This document shows, piece after piece, positions 6,419-13,668 of a DNA stretch of 18,240 nt (position 1 is its first letter; every line of letters starts with the position of its first letter). Source of the stretch: Candidatus Aerophobota bacterium (lineage in GTDB: Bacteria > Aerophobota > Aerophobia > Aerophobales > B47-G16). The stretch is from NCBI GenBank assembly GCA_003648815.1, contig QMPZ01000019.1:1-18240 (forward strand), read 5' to 3'. The notes beneath the pieces were generated by a model. The model was not told the DNA's origin. It did no database searches and saw only the letters and a program-made list of their open reading frames with translations. The translations under genes were made by a program, and so were the position numbers.

Positions 6419-8041
6419 TTAATATTCAGGAGGTGGGTAGTTACCGGGTCCTGAGCTCTTCTTCTCCTCGGGGATTTCCGTGACCACCGCATCCGTAGTC
6501 AGAATTAAAGAGGCAATGCTGGCCGCATTTTGGATGGTGCATCTCACTACCTTAGCAGGATCAATGATCCCTGCCGCTATCAGGTCCTCGTATTTTCCTG
6601 TCTCCGCGTTGAACCCCACAGAACCTTCTTTTTTCATCACTTCCTCGGCAACCACTCCACCTTCCAGACCAGCATTCTCAGCTATCTTCCTCACAGGCTC
6701 CCTCAGGGCATTTCTGATTATGCGTATCCCTATCTGCTCATCTGGATCGTCGGTTTTGATCGCATCCACCGCTGGAATAGCCCTGATCAAAGCCGTTCCT
6801 CCACCGGGAACAATTCCCTCCTCTACTGCTGCTCGAGTTGCCGCCACTGCATCCTCAATTCTAGCCTTGTTGGTCTTCATCTCTGCCTCTGTAGCCGCTC
6901 CTACATTGATCACCGCTACTCCTCCCGCTAACTTGGCCAACCTTTCCTCCAGCTTTTCCCTGTCGTAGTCAGAATCTGTTTCATCTCTCTGAAGTTTTAT
7001 CTGAGCAATTCTGTCCTCGATTTTCTTCTTGTCTCCCTGACCTTCGATGATGGTGGTGTTCTCGTTGTCGATTCTCACCCTCTTCGCTCTTCCCAGCATA
7101 GAAATGTCTACGTTCTCCAATTTTATTCCCAGATCCTCAGCTATCACCTGCCCTCCAGTGAGAATGGCAATATCCTCAAGCATCGCCTTTCTTCTATCTC
7201 CAAAGCCAGGAGCCTTAACCGCTGCACACTTCAAGGTTCCCCTTATCTTGTTGACCACTAAGGTAGCCAGAGCTTCTCCCTCTACATCCTCTGCGACCAC
7301 CAGGAGAGACTTACCTGTCTGAGCTACCTTCTCCAGGATGGGGAGGATATCCTTCACGTTACTTATCTTCTTGTCATGGAGAAGAATATAGACATCTTCC
7401 AGCACTACCTCCATCCTGTCTGCATTGGTGATGAAGTAAGGGGATAAATATCCTCTGTCAAATTGCATTCCCTCCACCAGCTCTACCTCGGTCTTCGCCG
7501 TTTTTCCTTCCTCTATAGTAATTACTCCGTTTTCTCCTACCTTTTCCATAGCATCGGCCACCAACTCTCCAATCTCAGGATTGTTGGAAGCGGCAACCGC
7601 GGCCACCTGGCTGATGGAGTTTCTGTCCTTAACCGTCTTGCTTTGCTTTTTTATCTCGTTGACCACTACCTCCACTGCCTTGTCCATTCCCCTCTTGAGA
7701 CGGGTAGGATTAACTCCCGCAGTCACATGTTTCAGTCCTTCATGAATGATATACTGAGCCAACAGAGTAGCAGTGGTAGTTCCGTCTCCTGCTACATCCT
7801 TGGTCTTTTCCGCTACCTCCTTTATCAGCTGAGCACCTACATTTTCATAAGGGTCCTTCAGCTCAATTTCCTTCGCCACGGTAACTCCGTCATCGGTAAC
7901 GGTAGGAGAACCGAAGCTCTTGGCCAGCGCTACATTCTGCCCCTTTGGACCTAAGGTAATGGTCACCGCATCAGCTAATTGGTCCACTCCCCTGATAAGA
8001 GCTTGTTTAGCTTCGGATTTAAATAAAAGCTGTTTAGCCAT
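6419..8041 (-). CDS. groL: 60-kDa chaperonin GroEL
   Basis: GroEL forms the double-ring ATP-driven folding chamber in the cytoplasm and works with GroES encoded just upstream. The 540-residue product has all group I chaperonin landmarks: ITLGPKGQNV (residues 28-37), TDDGVTVAKEIEL near residue 50, the ATP-binding AGDGTTTATLLAQ with Asp86, the apical domain, and VEEGIVPGGGTALIRA toward the C-terminal equatorial half. Unlike most bacterial GroEL, the C-terminus does not carry Gly-Gly-Met repeats; it ends SSGPGNYPPPEY. The SD AAGGAGGG is 7 bases before the ATG, and the gap from groES is 31 bases. A terminator-like hairpin follows. Confidence 0.98.
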   Translation of the reverse strand: MAKQLLFKSEAKQALIRGVDQLADAVTITLGPKGQNVALAKSFGSPTVTDDGVTVAKEIELKDPYENVGAQLIKEVAEKTKDVAGDGTTTATLLAQYIIHEGLKHVTAGVNPTRLKRGMDKAVEVVVNEIKKQSKTVKDRNSISQVAAVAASNNPEIGELVADAMEKVGENGVITIEEGKTAKTEVELVEGMQFDRGYLSPYFITNADRMEVVLEDVYILLHDKKISNVKDILPILEKVAQTGKSLLVVAEDVEGEALATLVVNKIRGTLKCAAVKAPGFGDRRKAMLEDIAILTGGQVIAEDLGIKLENVDISMLGRAKRVRIDNENTTIIEGQGDKKKIEDRIAQIKLQRDETDSDYDREKLEERLAKLAGGVAVINVGAATEAEMKTNKARIEDAVAATRAAVEEGIVPGGGTALIRAIPAVDAIKTDDPDEQIGIRIIRNALREPVRKIAENAGLEGGVVAEEVMKKEGSVGFNAETGKYEDLIAAGIIDPAKVVRCTIQNAASIASLILTTDAVVTEIPEEKKSSGPGNYPPPEY

Positions 8042-8072
8042 TTTGATCCCTCCTTTTTAGGTTAAGAAGAAG

Positions 8073-8339
8073 TTATTCTTCGAGTACAGCTAACACATCG
8101 TCTTCGCCAAGCACAAGATATTCTTCCTCATCCATCTTCACCTCTGTGCCGCCATACTTGGCAAAGAGTACCTTATCTCCCACTTTAACCCCCTTAAAAT
8201 CGGGTCCTACCGCTATTACCTCCCCCTGCTGGGGTTTTTCTTTACTCGCGGTATCGGGGAGATAAATCCCTCCTTTCGTCTTTTGTTCCTGCTTCATCGG
8301 CTTCACCACTATCCTCTCACCCAACGGTTTGATCTTCAT
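8073..8339 (-). CDS. groES: 10-kDa co-chaperonin GroES
   Basis: The 88-residue protein forms the heptameric lid of the GroEL chamber. MKIKPLGERIVVKPM opens the GroES beta-barrel, the mobile loop that binds GroEL is QEQKTKGGIYLPDTA (about residues 18-32), then GEVIAVGPD and VKVGDKVLFAKYGGTEV follow, ending DDVLAVLEE. The SD AAAGGAGGT is 7 bases from the ATG. It is the first gene of groES-groEL, driven by the promoter at 8379-8405. No CIRCE operator is seen upstream, so HrcA control is not indicated by sequence. Confidence 0.98.
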   Translation of the reverse strand: MKIKPLGERIVVKPMKQEQKTKGGIYLPDTASKEKPQQGEVIAVGPDFKGVKVGDKVLFAKYGGTEVKMDEEEYLVLGEDDVLAVLEE

Positions 8340-8378
8340 CTCTCATACCTCCTTTCTTTTGTTCGCTTTTTGCATATA

Positions 8379-8405
8379 ATTATATCAATTTTTAAAAATT
8401 GTCAA
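8379..8405 (-). promoter_or_regulatory. Likely groES-groEL promoter
   Basis: On the minus strand TTGACA (8405-8400) is followed by 15 bases and TATAAT (8384-8379). Both hexamers are perfect but the spacer is two bases shorter than ideal, which often marks regulated promoters. The transcript would start near 8372, about 33 bases before the groES ATG. The spacer is almost entirely taken up by the palindrome at 8386-8401. Confidence 0.65.
8386..8401. promoter_or_regulatory. 16-bp perfect palindrome in the groES promoter (candidate operator)
   Basis: CAATTTTTAAAAATTG is a perfect 16-bp palindrome lying between the -35 and -10 boxes and touching the -35 box. A dimeric regulator bound here would block RNA polymerase. 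It is not CIRCE (TTAGCACTC-N9-GAGTGCTAA). AT-rich palindromes also arise by chance more easily than mixed ones, so the regulatory role is inferred from position. Confidence 0.45.
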
Positions 8406-8414
8406 GCCCCCTTC

Positions 8415-8442
8415 TTGCCTTTTCTGTGCTGTGTGATAAAAT
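8415..8442 (+). promoter_or_regulatory. Probable extended -10 promoter for cysE
   Basis: TTGCCT (8415-8420), 16 bases, then TAAAAT (8437-8442) preceded by TG one base upstream (8434-8435), the extended -10 arrangement that compensates a weaker -35. The transcript would start near 8449, leaving about 19 bases with the SD AAAGGAGGT before the ATG. It is divergent from the groES promoter. Confidence 0.5.
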
Positions 8443-8467
8443 TTATTCAAAAAGGAGGTAAGTCTTT

Positions 8468-9130
8468 ATGTTTGAGGATATTAAGGCTGTATTTGAAAGA
8501 GATCCAGCAGCAAGAAGTATCTGGGAGGTTTTGTTATATCCTGGACTTCACGCCATCTTCTGGCATCGCATAGCCCATTTCCTTTATTGCCATAATTTAA
8601 GATTTCTGGCCCGCCTTATCTCTCAGATCGTCCGCTTTTTTACCGGGATAGAAATTCATCCAGGGGCAAAGATTGGCAAGGGATTTTTCATCGATCATGG
8701 AATGGGCGTAGTCATAGGAGAGACTACCGAGATAGGAGATAACGTCACGTTGTTTCAAGGAGTCACCCTGGGGGGAACAGGTAAGGAAAAAGGGAAAAGG
8801 CACCCCACTCTGGGCAATAACGTGATAGTATCCGCAGGAGCTAAGATCCTGGGAAATATAAAAATTGGAGATAACGTCAAGGTAGGAGCAGGTTCAGTAG
8901 TGATCAGGGATGTTCCTCCTGATTCTACCGTGGTAGGAGTCCCTGGGAGAGTGGTGAAACACAAAGGAAAAAGAGTCCCCGGAATTACCCTGGATCATGG
9001 AGATTTGCCTGACCCGATTCTGGAAAAACTGGAGGAGCTTCGCAGGGAAATAAATGAGATAGAAAAGGTTATTCGAGCATGGAAAGAGGAACTGAAGCTC
9101 AAAGATCCTTCTTTCAAAGAGAGCGACTGA
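8468..9130 (+). CDS. cysE: Serine O-acetyltransferase
   Basis: The enzyme transfers acetyl from acetyl-CoA to L-serine, making O-acetylserine for cysteine synthesis in the cytoplasm. The 220-residue protein has the helical N-terminal domain (FEDIKAVFERDPAARS, then PGLHAIFWHRIAHFLY) and a left-handed beta-helix of hexapeptide repeats from about residue 60 to 160. Catalytic Asp76-His77 (FFIDHGMGVVIGET) and His112 (KGKRHPTLG) are present, with the GVTLGGTGK loop. The C-terminal tail continues as a charged helix (ILEKLEELRREINEIEKVI). AAAGGAGGT (8451-8459) is 8 bases before the ATG. It is divergent from groES, ends 10 bases before the convergent Fe-S gene, and no cysK follows. Confidence 0.96.
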   Translation: MFEDIKAVFERDPAARSIWEVLLYPGLHAIFWHRIAHFLYCHNLRFLARLISQIVRFFTGIEIHPGAKIGKGFFIDHGMGVVIGETTEIGDNVTLFQGVTLGGTGKEKGKRHPTLGNNVIVSAGAKILGNIKIGDNVKVGAGSVVIRDVPPDSTVVGVPGRVVKHKGKRVPGITLDHGDLPDPILEKLEELRREINEIEKVIRAWKEELKLKDPSFKESD

Positions 9131-9140
9131 GCTGCGTGCT

Positions 9141-9752
9141 CTATCCCCACTCTTCTTTTAAGGTGAGCTGCTTTCTGCAGTTGGGACAGAGAATTCTTAA
9201 ATTATCTGCCCGCTCCAGGGGGATACCTTCGGCTTTGGGAAGTTTTTCCCTGAGAAGTTCCGTCTGGGTTAAGGAGGATATGAATAAGTTGGGGTTAGAA
9301 AAGATATGAGGTCCTAATCTCTCTATAATCCAGGCCAGGTGCTTTTTTGTCGTTATAGGCTTTCCGCAATGCTCGCAAAACACCAGCTCATCCTCTATAC
9401 TGGTCTGAGCTTCATTTCTGGATAAAACCGCTAAATCGTACTTGGTGGTAAGGCTTATACCTTTTTCTGTAAGACAGTTAGCCTGACATTGACCACAAAA
9501 GATACACCGGTCGTAATGAAGGATTAGCCTCCTTTTACCATTAGGTGCAGACTCTTCAATCTTTTCGATAGCACCTGGAGGACAGACATTGGCACAGGCT
9601 CCACAAACCACACACTCCGCCTCATCGAATTCCGCCTTGCCCCGATAATTAGGGGCAGCAGGCGAAGGAATTTTGGGAAATTTCGTAGTGTAAGGAGAGC
9701 TAAAAAGAGAAGTTAGAGCCTCCTTTAATTCCCTAAGTTTTGGATATTTCAT
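9141..9752 (-). CDS. NuoI/MbhN-like two-[4Fe-4S] hydrogenase subunit with C-terminal zinc-ribbon-like Cys pairs
   Basis: This 203-residue peripheral subunit should pass electrons from ferredoxin to the hydrogenase module. Cys47, 50, 53 and 57 (CVVCGACANVCP) form the first cluster motif and Cys83, 86, 89 and 93 (CIFCGQCQANC) the second; the second lacks the usual Pro after its last Cys. Two more pairs, CEHC (126, 129) and CPNC (189, 192), look like a zinc ribbon or an extra metal site, an extension also found in HycF/HyfH-type subunits. No membrane span is seen. GGAGG lies 7 bases before the ATG, and the gene begins 12 bases after mrpG as the last gene of the operon. It is convergent with cysE. 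Confidence 0.88.
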   Translation of the reverse strand: MKYPKLRELKEALTSLFSSPYTTKFPKIPSPAAPNYRGKAEFDEAECVVCGACANVCPPGAIEKIEESAPNGKRRLILHYDRCIFCGQCQANCLTEKGISLTTKYDLAVLSRNEAQTSIEDELVFCEHCGKPITTKKHLAWIIERLGPHIFSNPNLFISSLTQTELLREKLPKAEGIPLERADNLRILCPNCRKQLTLKEEWG

Positions 9753-9764
9753 TAAATGCCTCCA

Positions 9765-10097
9765 TCAAACCTTTTCTTTTTCTTCCTCGTATTTATCCAC
9801 CACACTTTTTTCCCATAGTTTAATCCTGCTTCTGTGAGCAGCATGAGCAATAGCATGGGCAGCTGTGGGAGAGCTCATTATCACAAACAAAATGGCGAGC
9901 AAACTCTTTACCAAAAATCCTGCAGCTAAAAAGGTTCCAAAAAGTATAAAACAGGTGCCCAAGGTCACGCACTTGGTAGCTGCCTGAAGACGGTTGTAGA
10001 CATCAGGAAGTCTAACCAACCCGATACACCCTAAAAGGTCAAATATGACCCCTATGAATATTATCACCTTCCCTGCAATTACTACTCCCTCATTCAT
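9765..10097 (-). CDS. mrpG: Mrp/MnhG-type antiporter subunit G
   Basis: A 110-residue membrane protein with about three hydrophobic spans. The stretch LLGCIGLVRLPDVYNRLQAA (residues 21-40), followed by TKCVTLGTC, is the clear signature of MrpG/MnhG/PhaG, equivalent to MbhC of the Thermococcales membrane hydrogenase. A later hydrophobic part contains SPTAAHAIAHAAHRS, also typical. The C-terminus is charged and cytoplasmic (KYEEEKEKV). In Mrp-linked hydrogenases it belongs to the small-subunit cluster that helps form the sodium-translocating part. The ATG overlaps the end of mrpF by 8 bases, suggesting translational coupling. Confidence 0.93.
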   Translation of the reverse strand: MNEGVVIAGKVIIFIGVIFDLLGCIGLVRLPDVYNRLQAATKCVTLGTCFILFGTFLAAGFLVKSLLAILFVIMSSPTAAHAIAHAAHRSRIKLWEKSVVDKYEEEKEKV

Positions 10098-10359
10098 CTA
10101 ATCCCTTCCCCTCCAGATATTTAGCTAAGGTTAAGGCTCCTAAAAAACCTAACAGGGCCCAGGCGATGGCTATGTCCATAAAATAAGTCCTTGGTGTATA
10201 GATGACAAAAAGGGCGCAAAAACCCACCACCAGAATCCCCAGAATGTCCACAGCCACAATTCTGTCAGCAGAGGTGGGACCACGTAAGACTCTGTAAAGA
10301 CAAAGAAAACAACTCGCTATCAAAGGTGCAGCAAGGATAGCAGGAATACCGAGAATCAT
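10090..10359 (-). CDS. mrpF: Mrp/MnhF-type antiporter subunit F
   Basis: An 89-residue protein with three hydrophobic spans. The family signature CLYRVLRGPTSADRIVAVD (residues 20-38) holds the conserved Gly-Pro-Thr and the Asp-Arg pair placed at the membrane surface in MrpF, equivalent to MbhB. The third span includes MDIAIAWALLGFLGALTLAKYLEGK. It starts on the ATGA that also ends mrpE (4-base overlap) and itself overlaps mrpG by 8 bases, so E, F and G are tightly coupled. Confidence 0.93.
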   Translation of the reverse strand: MILGIPAILAAPLIASCFLCLYRVLRGPTSADRIVAVDILGILVVGFCALFVIYTPRTYFMDIAIAWALLGFLGALTLAKYLEGKGLDE

Positions 10360-10844
10360 CCGAACACCTCCTTAAGTATAGACTCAAACCTTCTAACGAT
10401 CTTTCTGGTCGCCTCTTCAACATCCACTGTTTTAACGTTAATCCAATGAACATAAAGATAACCGTCCTCAGTTAACTCTACAGTAAGAGTGCCCGGAGTT
10501 AAAGTAATAGAATTGGCAAGAGCTACTCTACCGGTGAGGGTAGACAGGGTTGTTTTCACCTTTACAATCCCCGGCCGGATGGGAAGCTTGGGATGAAGCA
10601 CCCTGTAGGCGACATCAAGATTTGCCACGATGCAGTAAAAGATAAAAATAGGTATATAAAGCAAAAGGTATAAAAATCTTCTTATCTGGAAGAAATTCTT
10701 CGGATGTTGAATAAATAAGTCAGCGAACCAGAAGGCGATGAAAAGGGATATACCTATTCCTACAAGAATTGAGGGAATATATGAAGTCCAGGTTAAAATC
10801 AACCAACAGAGAAAGCTCACAATAAAAAGTACAACCTTTTTCAT
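10356..10844 (-). CDS. mrpE: Mrp/MnhE-type antiporter subunit E
   Basis: A 162-residue membrane protein. Two or three N-terminal hydrophobic spans (VVLFIVSFLCWLILTW and LLLYIPIFIFYCIVANLDVA) precede a cytoplasmic domain with HPKLPIRPGIVKVKTTLST, then the MrpE signature ANSITLTPGTLTVEL and YVHWINV. It is equivalent to MbhA. GGGAGG is 6 bases before the ATG. It begins one base after mrpD ends and overlaps mrpF by 4 bases. Confidence 0.94.
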   Translation of the reverse strand: MKKVVLFIVSFLCWLILTWTSYIPSILVGIGISLFIAFWFADLFIQHPKNFFQIRRFLYLLLYIPIFIFYCIVANLDVAYRVLHPKLPIRPGIVKVKTTLSTLTGRVALANSITLTPGTLTVELTEDGYLYVHWINVKTVDVEEATRKIVRRFESILKEVFG

Positions 10845-10845
10845 T

Positions 10846-12327
10846 CTATCCTCCCAAGATCAATATGCTATATTTAGTTCCTTCCTGAAGGACTGCCACA
10901 GCTGGTTCTAAGATAGTCTTCATCAAGGGATAGAAGAGGATTCCCGTTCCAATGCATATAATAGCCAGTACAATCATTGATACACACATAACCTTTGGCA
11001 CTTCTTTTATCTGAGCCCATTTTTCCCTTAATCTGCCAAAGAAGGCAAATCTTTGAACTTTAAGATAATAAGCTAAGGTGAGCACTGAGACCAGGACAGT
11101 GAGAGCGGTTATGATAAAGTGTCCTGCTTGGACCAGCCCAAAAATTATAAATAACTTGCTCCAGAAACCATTAAAAGGCGGAATACCTGATATGGATAAA
11201 GAACCAATAGTTGAAGTGGCTCCGGTTACCGGCATAACCTTACTTAAACCACCCATCTCCTCCAGCTTTCTTGTACCCGTTGAATACTCCACAGCTCCTG
11301 AATTTAGAAATAACAATGACTTGAAAGTTGCATGATTAAGTAAATGGAATAATGCCCCTATCAGTCCCCAGTAATTACCACATCCCAACCCCACCAGAAT
11401 ATAACCTATCTGAGAAATAGAGGAATAAGCCAGAAGACGTTTAAAATCTTCCTGACGAATAGCCAAAAGTCCCCCACTAATCATAGAGATTACTCCCAGA
11501 ATCATAAGAGTCCAGGAAAGCTGAGTAGTCATCCCGTAAACATTAAAGAAAATCCTGATTATGGTATAAACCCCCAGGGCCTTTATTAATACTCCGGACA
11601 GCATTGCCGATATAGGAGCTGGGGCACTGGGATGTGCATCTGGAAGCCAGGCATGGAAGGGAATTATAGCGGCTTTAAGCCCGAAGCCAACCAGAAATAG
11701 AATCAACGAGAAGGAAAGAAGTAAATTGTTCTCACCCTGGATTATCCCGGCAACATCTGCCATATTAAGACTGCCCGTAAGTCCGTACAAAAGCCCCACG
11801 GAGAAAAGAATAAGGACAGAAGCAATTGAACTCATAACCATATATTTAAAAGCTGCCTCCAGCTCCTCTGCCTCCACTCCAAAGGCAACAAGAGCGTAAG
11901 AGGCAATGGAGGCAATTTCCAGAAATACAAATAAGTTAAAGAAGTCACCGGTAAGAACTACTCCATTCATACCGGCAAGCATCAACATGAAAAGAGAGTA
12001 GAACCTTGACTTGGCGGTAAATCTCTTCATATAGCCTATCGAATACAGACTGATAAAAAAGGCGACTGTGTTAACTACTATGAGCATAAAAAGAGACAGC
12101 CCATCCAAGACGAGGTTAATTCCCTTAGGAGGGAACCACATACCCATAGCATAGACAAAAACTCCATTATTATTTTTTAAGAAAGGTATCAGAACCAAAG
12201 ACAGGATAGCAAGACAAAGAGTAGCTAAGTTGACTATTACATCACTTGCGATTTCCCTTTTACCCATCAACACCAGGATAAAAGCAGCTCCCAGAGGAAC
12301 GGCAACAAATAAAGGAATGATGTTCAT
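10846..12327 (-). CDS. mrpD: MrpD/NuoN-NuoM-type ion-translocating subunit
   Basis: A 493-residue polytopic protein of the complex-I antiporter family, equivalent to MbhH, with about 14 expected spans. By eye all the central charged residues of the family are kept: Glu137 in FLEIASIASYALVAFG, Lys218 in GFGLKAAIIPFHAWLPDAHP, Lys249 in SGVLIKALGVY, and His332 and Lys336 in LLNHATFKSLLF. It is therefore the best candidate for a working channel among the three large antiporter-like subunits here. GGGGG before the start serves as SD, 14 bases after mrpC. Na+ or H+ specificity cannot be read from sequence. Confidence 0.93.
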   Translation of the reverse strand: MNIIPLFVAVPLGAAFILVLMGKREIASDVIVNLATLCLAILSLVLIPFLKNNNGVFVYAMGMWFPPKGINLVLDGLSLFMLIVVNTVAFFISLYSIGYMKRFTAKSRFYSLFMLMLAGMNGVVLTGDFFNLFVFLEIASIASYALVAFGVEAEELEAAFKYMVMSSIASVLILFSVGLLYGLTGSLNMADVAGIIQGENNLLLSFSLILFLVGFGLKAAIIPFHAWLPDAHPSAPAPISAMLSGVLIKALGVYTIIRIFFNVYGMTTQLSWTLMILGVISMISGGLLAIRQEDFKRLLAYSSISQIGYILVGLGCGNYWGLIGALFHLLNHATFKSLLFLNSGAVEYSTGTRKLEEMGGLSKVMPVTGATSTIGSLSISGIPPFNGFWSKLFIIFGLVQAGHFIITALTVLVSVLTLAYYLKVQRFAFFGRLREKWAQIKEVPKVMCVSMIVLAIICIGTGILFYPLMKTILEPAVAVLQEGTKYSILILGG

Positions 12328-12341
12328 ATCTACCCCCTGTA

Positions 12342-12677
12342 TTATCCCTTTAGTCTTCTTATTTCAGTAACATCAAAGGTATGATAGCGTTGATAAATAC
12401 GTATACAAATAGCTACGATAAAGGCTAAAGTAGCGATGCTGATGACAATGGATGTTAAGACCATAGCCTGAGGAAGAGGATCTACAAACTTTGCTTCCTT
12501 CACTCCTTCTGTTACTATTGGAGCTACCCCTCCCATTCTATATCCCAGGAGGATAAGGAAGAAGTTCACCGCATACTCCATAATCACAATTCCCATCACT
12601 ATCTTCAAAAGGTTTTTCCTGGTAGCAACGCAGTAAAGACCAATCAAAAAAACCACAAACGAAAGAAAGAATAACAT
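12342..12677 (-). CDS. mrpC: Mrp/MnhC-type (NuoK-like) subunit C
   Basis: A 111-residue protein with three spans, related to NuoK and equivalent to MbhG. YCVATRKNLLKIVMGIVIMEYAVN covers the first to second span with the conserved Glu34 in the membrane, and DPLPQAMVLTSIVISIA (residues 67-83) is the subunit signature. The C-terminus is charged (DVTEIRRLKG). AAGGAGTG is 7 bases before the ATG; it lies 11 bases after mrpB and 14 before mrpD. Confidence 0.94.
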   Translation of the reverse strand: MLFFLSFVVFLIGLYCVATRKNLLKIVMGIVIMEYAVNFFLILLGYRMGGVAPIVTEGVKEAKFVDPLPQAMVLTSIVISIATLAFIVAICIRIYQRYHTFDVTEIRRLKG

Positions 12678-12688
12678 ACTTACACTCC

Positions 12689-13144
12689 TTATTTTTTAGC
12701 AGAAACTCTGAACACTATCAAAGTTAAAAACACGGCAAATATTCCTGCCCCTACCTTTATTCCTATACCAATGTTTGCAAGAGGAATAAACCCTGCCGAA
12801 AGAATTCTTAAGGGATGGCCCTTGGGCAGAAAATTCAAGAAAAACCAACCTCCAGCTGCAATTCCTAAAAGAGCAAGAGACAGGAAGATAAGAGCACCTA
12901 CGCTTTCCAGCACCGAGGCGGTTGACCTTTTTAGTTTTTGAAAAGCAACCTCTTTTCCAAAGGCAAGAGTGAGAAGAATAAAGGCAGAGCCAACAATTAC
13001 ACCTCCAGCAAATCCTCCTCCTGGTGTGAGATGCCCATGCAAGACTATATAGATTCCAAAGAGGATTATAGGAGGTACCACAAACTTAGCTATGGTTTTA
13101 ACTATAACCGTCATCCCTCTCTGTGGCTCTTTTAATGGATTCAT
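12689..13144 (-). CDS. mrpB: Mrp/MnhB-type subunit B
   Basis: A 151-residue membrane protein equivalent to MbhF. The family signature IVLHGHLTPGGGFAGGVIVGSAF (about residues 34-56) is intact, flanked by a hydrophobic span on each side, and a later NIGIGIKVGAGIFAVFLTLIVF forms the last span. An internal Met11 is an alternative start, but Met1 has the SD GGAAGGAAG 6 bases upstream and overlaps the stop of the MrpA C-terminal gene as ATGA. That overlap supports translational coupling and the longer form. Confidence 0.94.
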   Translation of the reverse strand: MNPLKEPQRGMTVIVKTIAKFVVPPIILFGIYIVLHGHLTPGGGFAGGVIVGSAFILLTLAFGKEVAFQKLKRSTASVLESVGALIFLSLALLGIAAGGWFFLNFLPKGHPLRILSAGFIPLANIGIGIKVGAGIFAVFLTLIVFRVSAKK

Positions 13145-13665
13145 TTTTTCTTCCTTCCAACCTCTCTTAAGACTACTATAGCGCCGAGAATGGCGGTGAA
13201 AAGAACTGTTGCCTCCCCTAAGGTATCGTAAGCCCTAAAATCCAGGAGCACCGAGGTTACCAGATTCGCTGCTCCCGTCTGTTCAAGCCCTTTCCTTATA
13301 TATTCCTGGGATACCTTCATAACCGGGTGACCGAACTCTGGAAGATAACTCAAAGCCCTGAAGGCAAAAAAGGCAAAAGCTATAATAAATATGCCTATTG
13401 CTTCATAGGCAAAGATCTCCTTTCTGTTTTTTATCTCAGACATATCCCTTTCCACACCGGTAGCTCTGATCAGGATGATTAAGGCAAGTACCTCCACCAC
13501 TATTTGAGTTATGGCGCAGTCCGGAGCCTGAAGATACAAAAAGGCGACACAAAGAGCAAGCCCCACTACTGCAAGAGAGATCACCGCCGACAAGAGATAT
13601 CTTGTGTGAACGGCTACCAAAGAACCCACGATCATCAAGATGGCTAAAGCATAGACCTGCCACAT
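13141..13665 (-). CDS. Separate MrpA C-terminal domain (MbhD-MbhE-like fusion)
   Basis: A 174-residue membrane protein with two known modules. Residues 1 to about 75 match the MbhD-like domain (DUF4040), including FLYLQAPDCAITQIVVEVLAL with a conserved membrane Glu. From about residue 85 to the end it matches MbhE: LPEFGHPV, then NLVTSVLLDFRAYDTLGEATVLFTAILGA. In Bacillus-type MrpA both are fused to the C-terminus of the NuoL-like part, whereas Thermococcales Mbh has them as two genes; here they are one gene of their own. The SD GGAGG (13677-13673) and the ATG follow at once from the end of the 644-residue gene, with a 3-base gap. These modules line the sodium-path part of Mrp and Mbh complexes. 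Confidence 0.9.
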   Translation of the reverse strand: MWQVYALAILMIVGSLVAVHTRYLLSAVISLAVVGLALCVAFLYLQAPDCAITQIVVEVLALIILIRATGVERDMSEIKNRKEIFAYEAIGIFIIAFAFFAFRALSYLPEFGHPVMKVSQEYIRKGLEQTGAANLVTSVLLDFRAYDTLGEATVLFTAILGAIVVLREVGRKKK

Positions 13666-13668
13666 AAC

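Noticed and set aside
6480..7954. Several plus-strand ORFs of 90-163 codons opposite groEL (6480-6968, 6530-6931, 7047-7322, 7463-7954).
   Set aside because: They are antisense shadows of a highly conserved gene, lack SD sites and give low-complexity Ser/Ala- or Leu-rich products with no family resemblance.
8341..8467. CIRCE operator upstream of groES.
   Set aside because: No TTAGCACTC/GAGTGCTAA half-site is present on either strand; only the AT palindrome is found.
9131..9180. Terminator between cysE and the Fe-S gene.
   Set aside because: Only a 4-bp stem (GAGC/GCTC) and no T-tract could be found, which is too weak to annotate.
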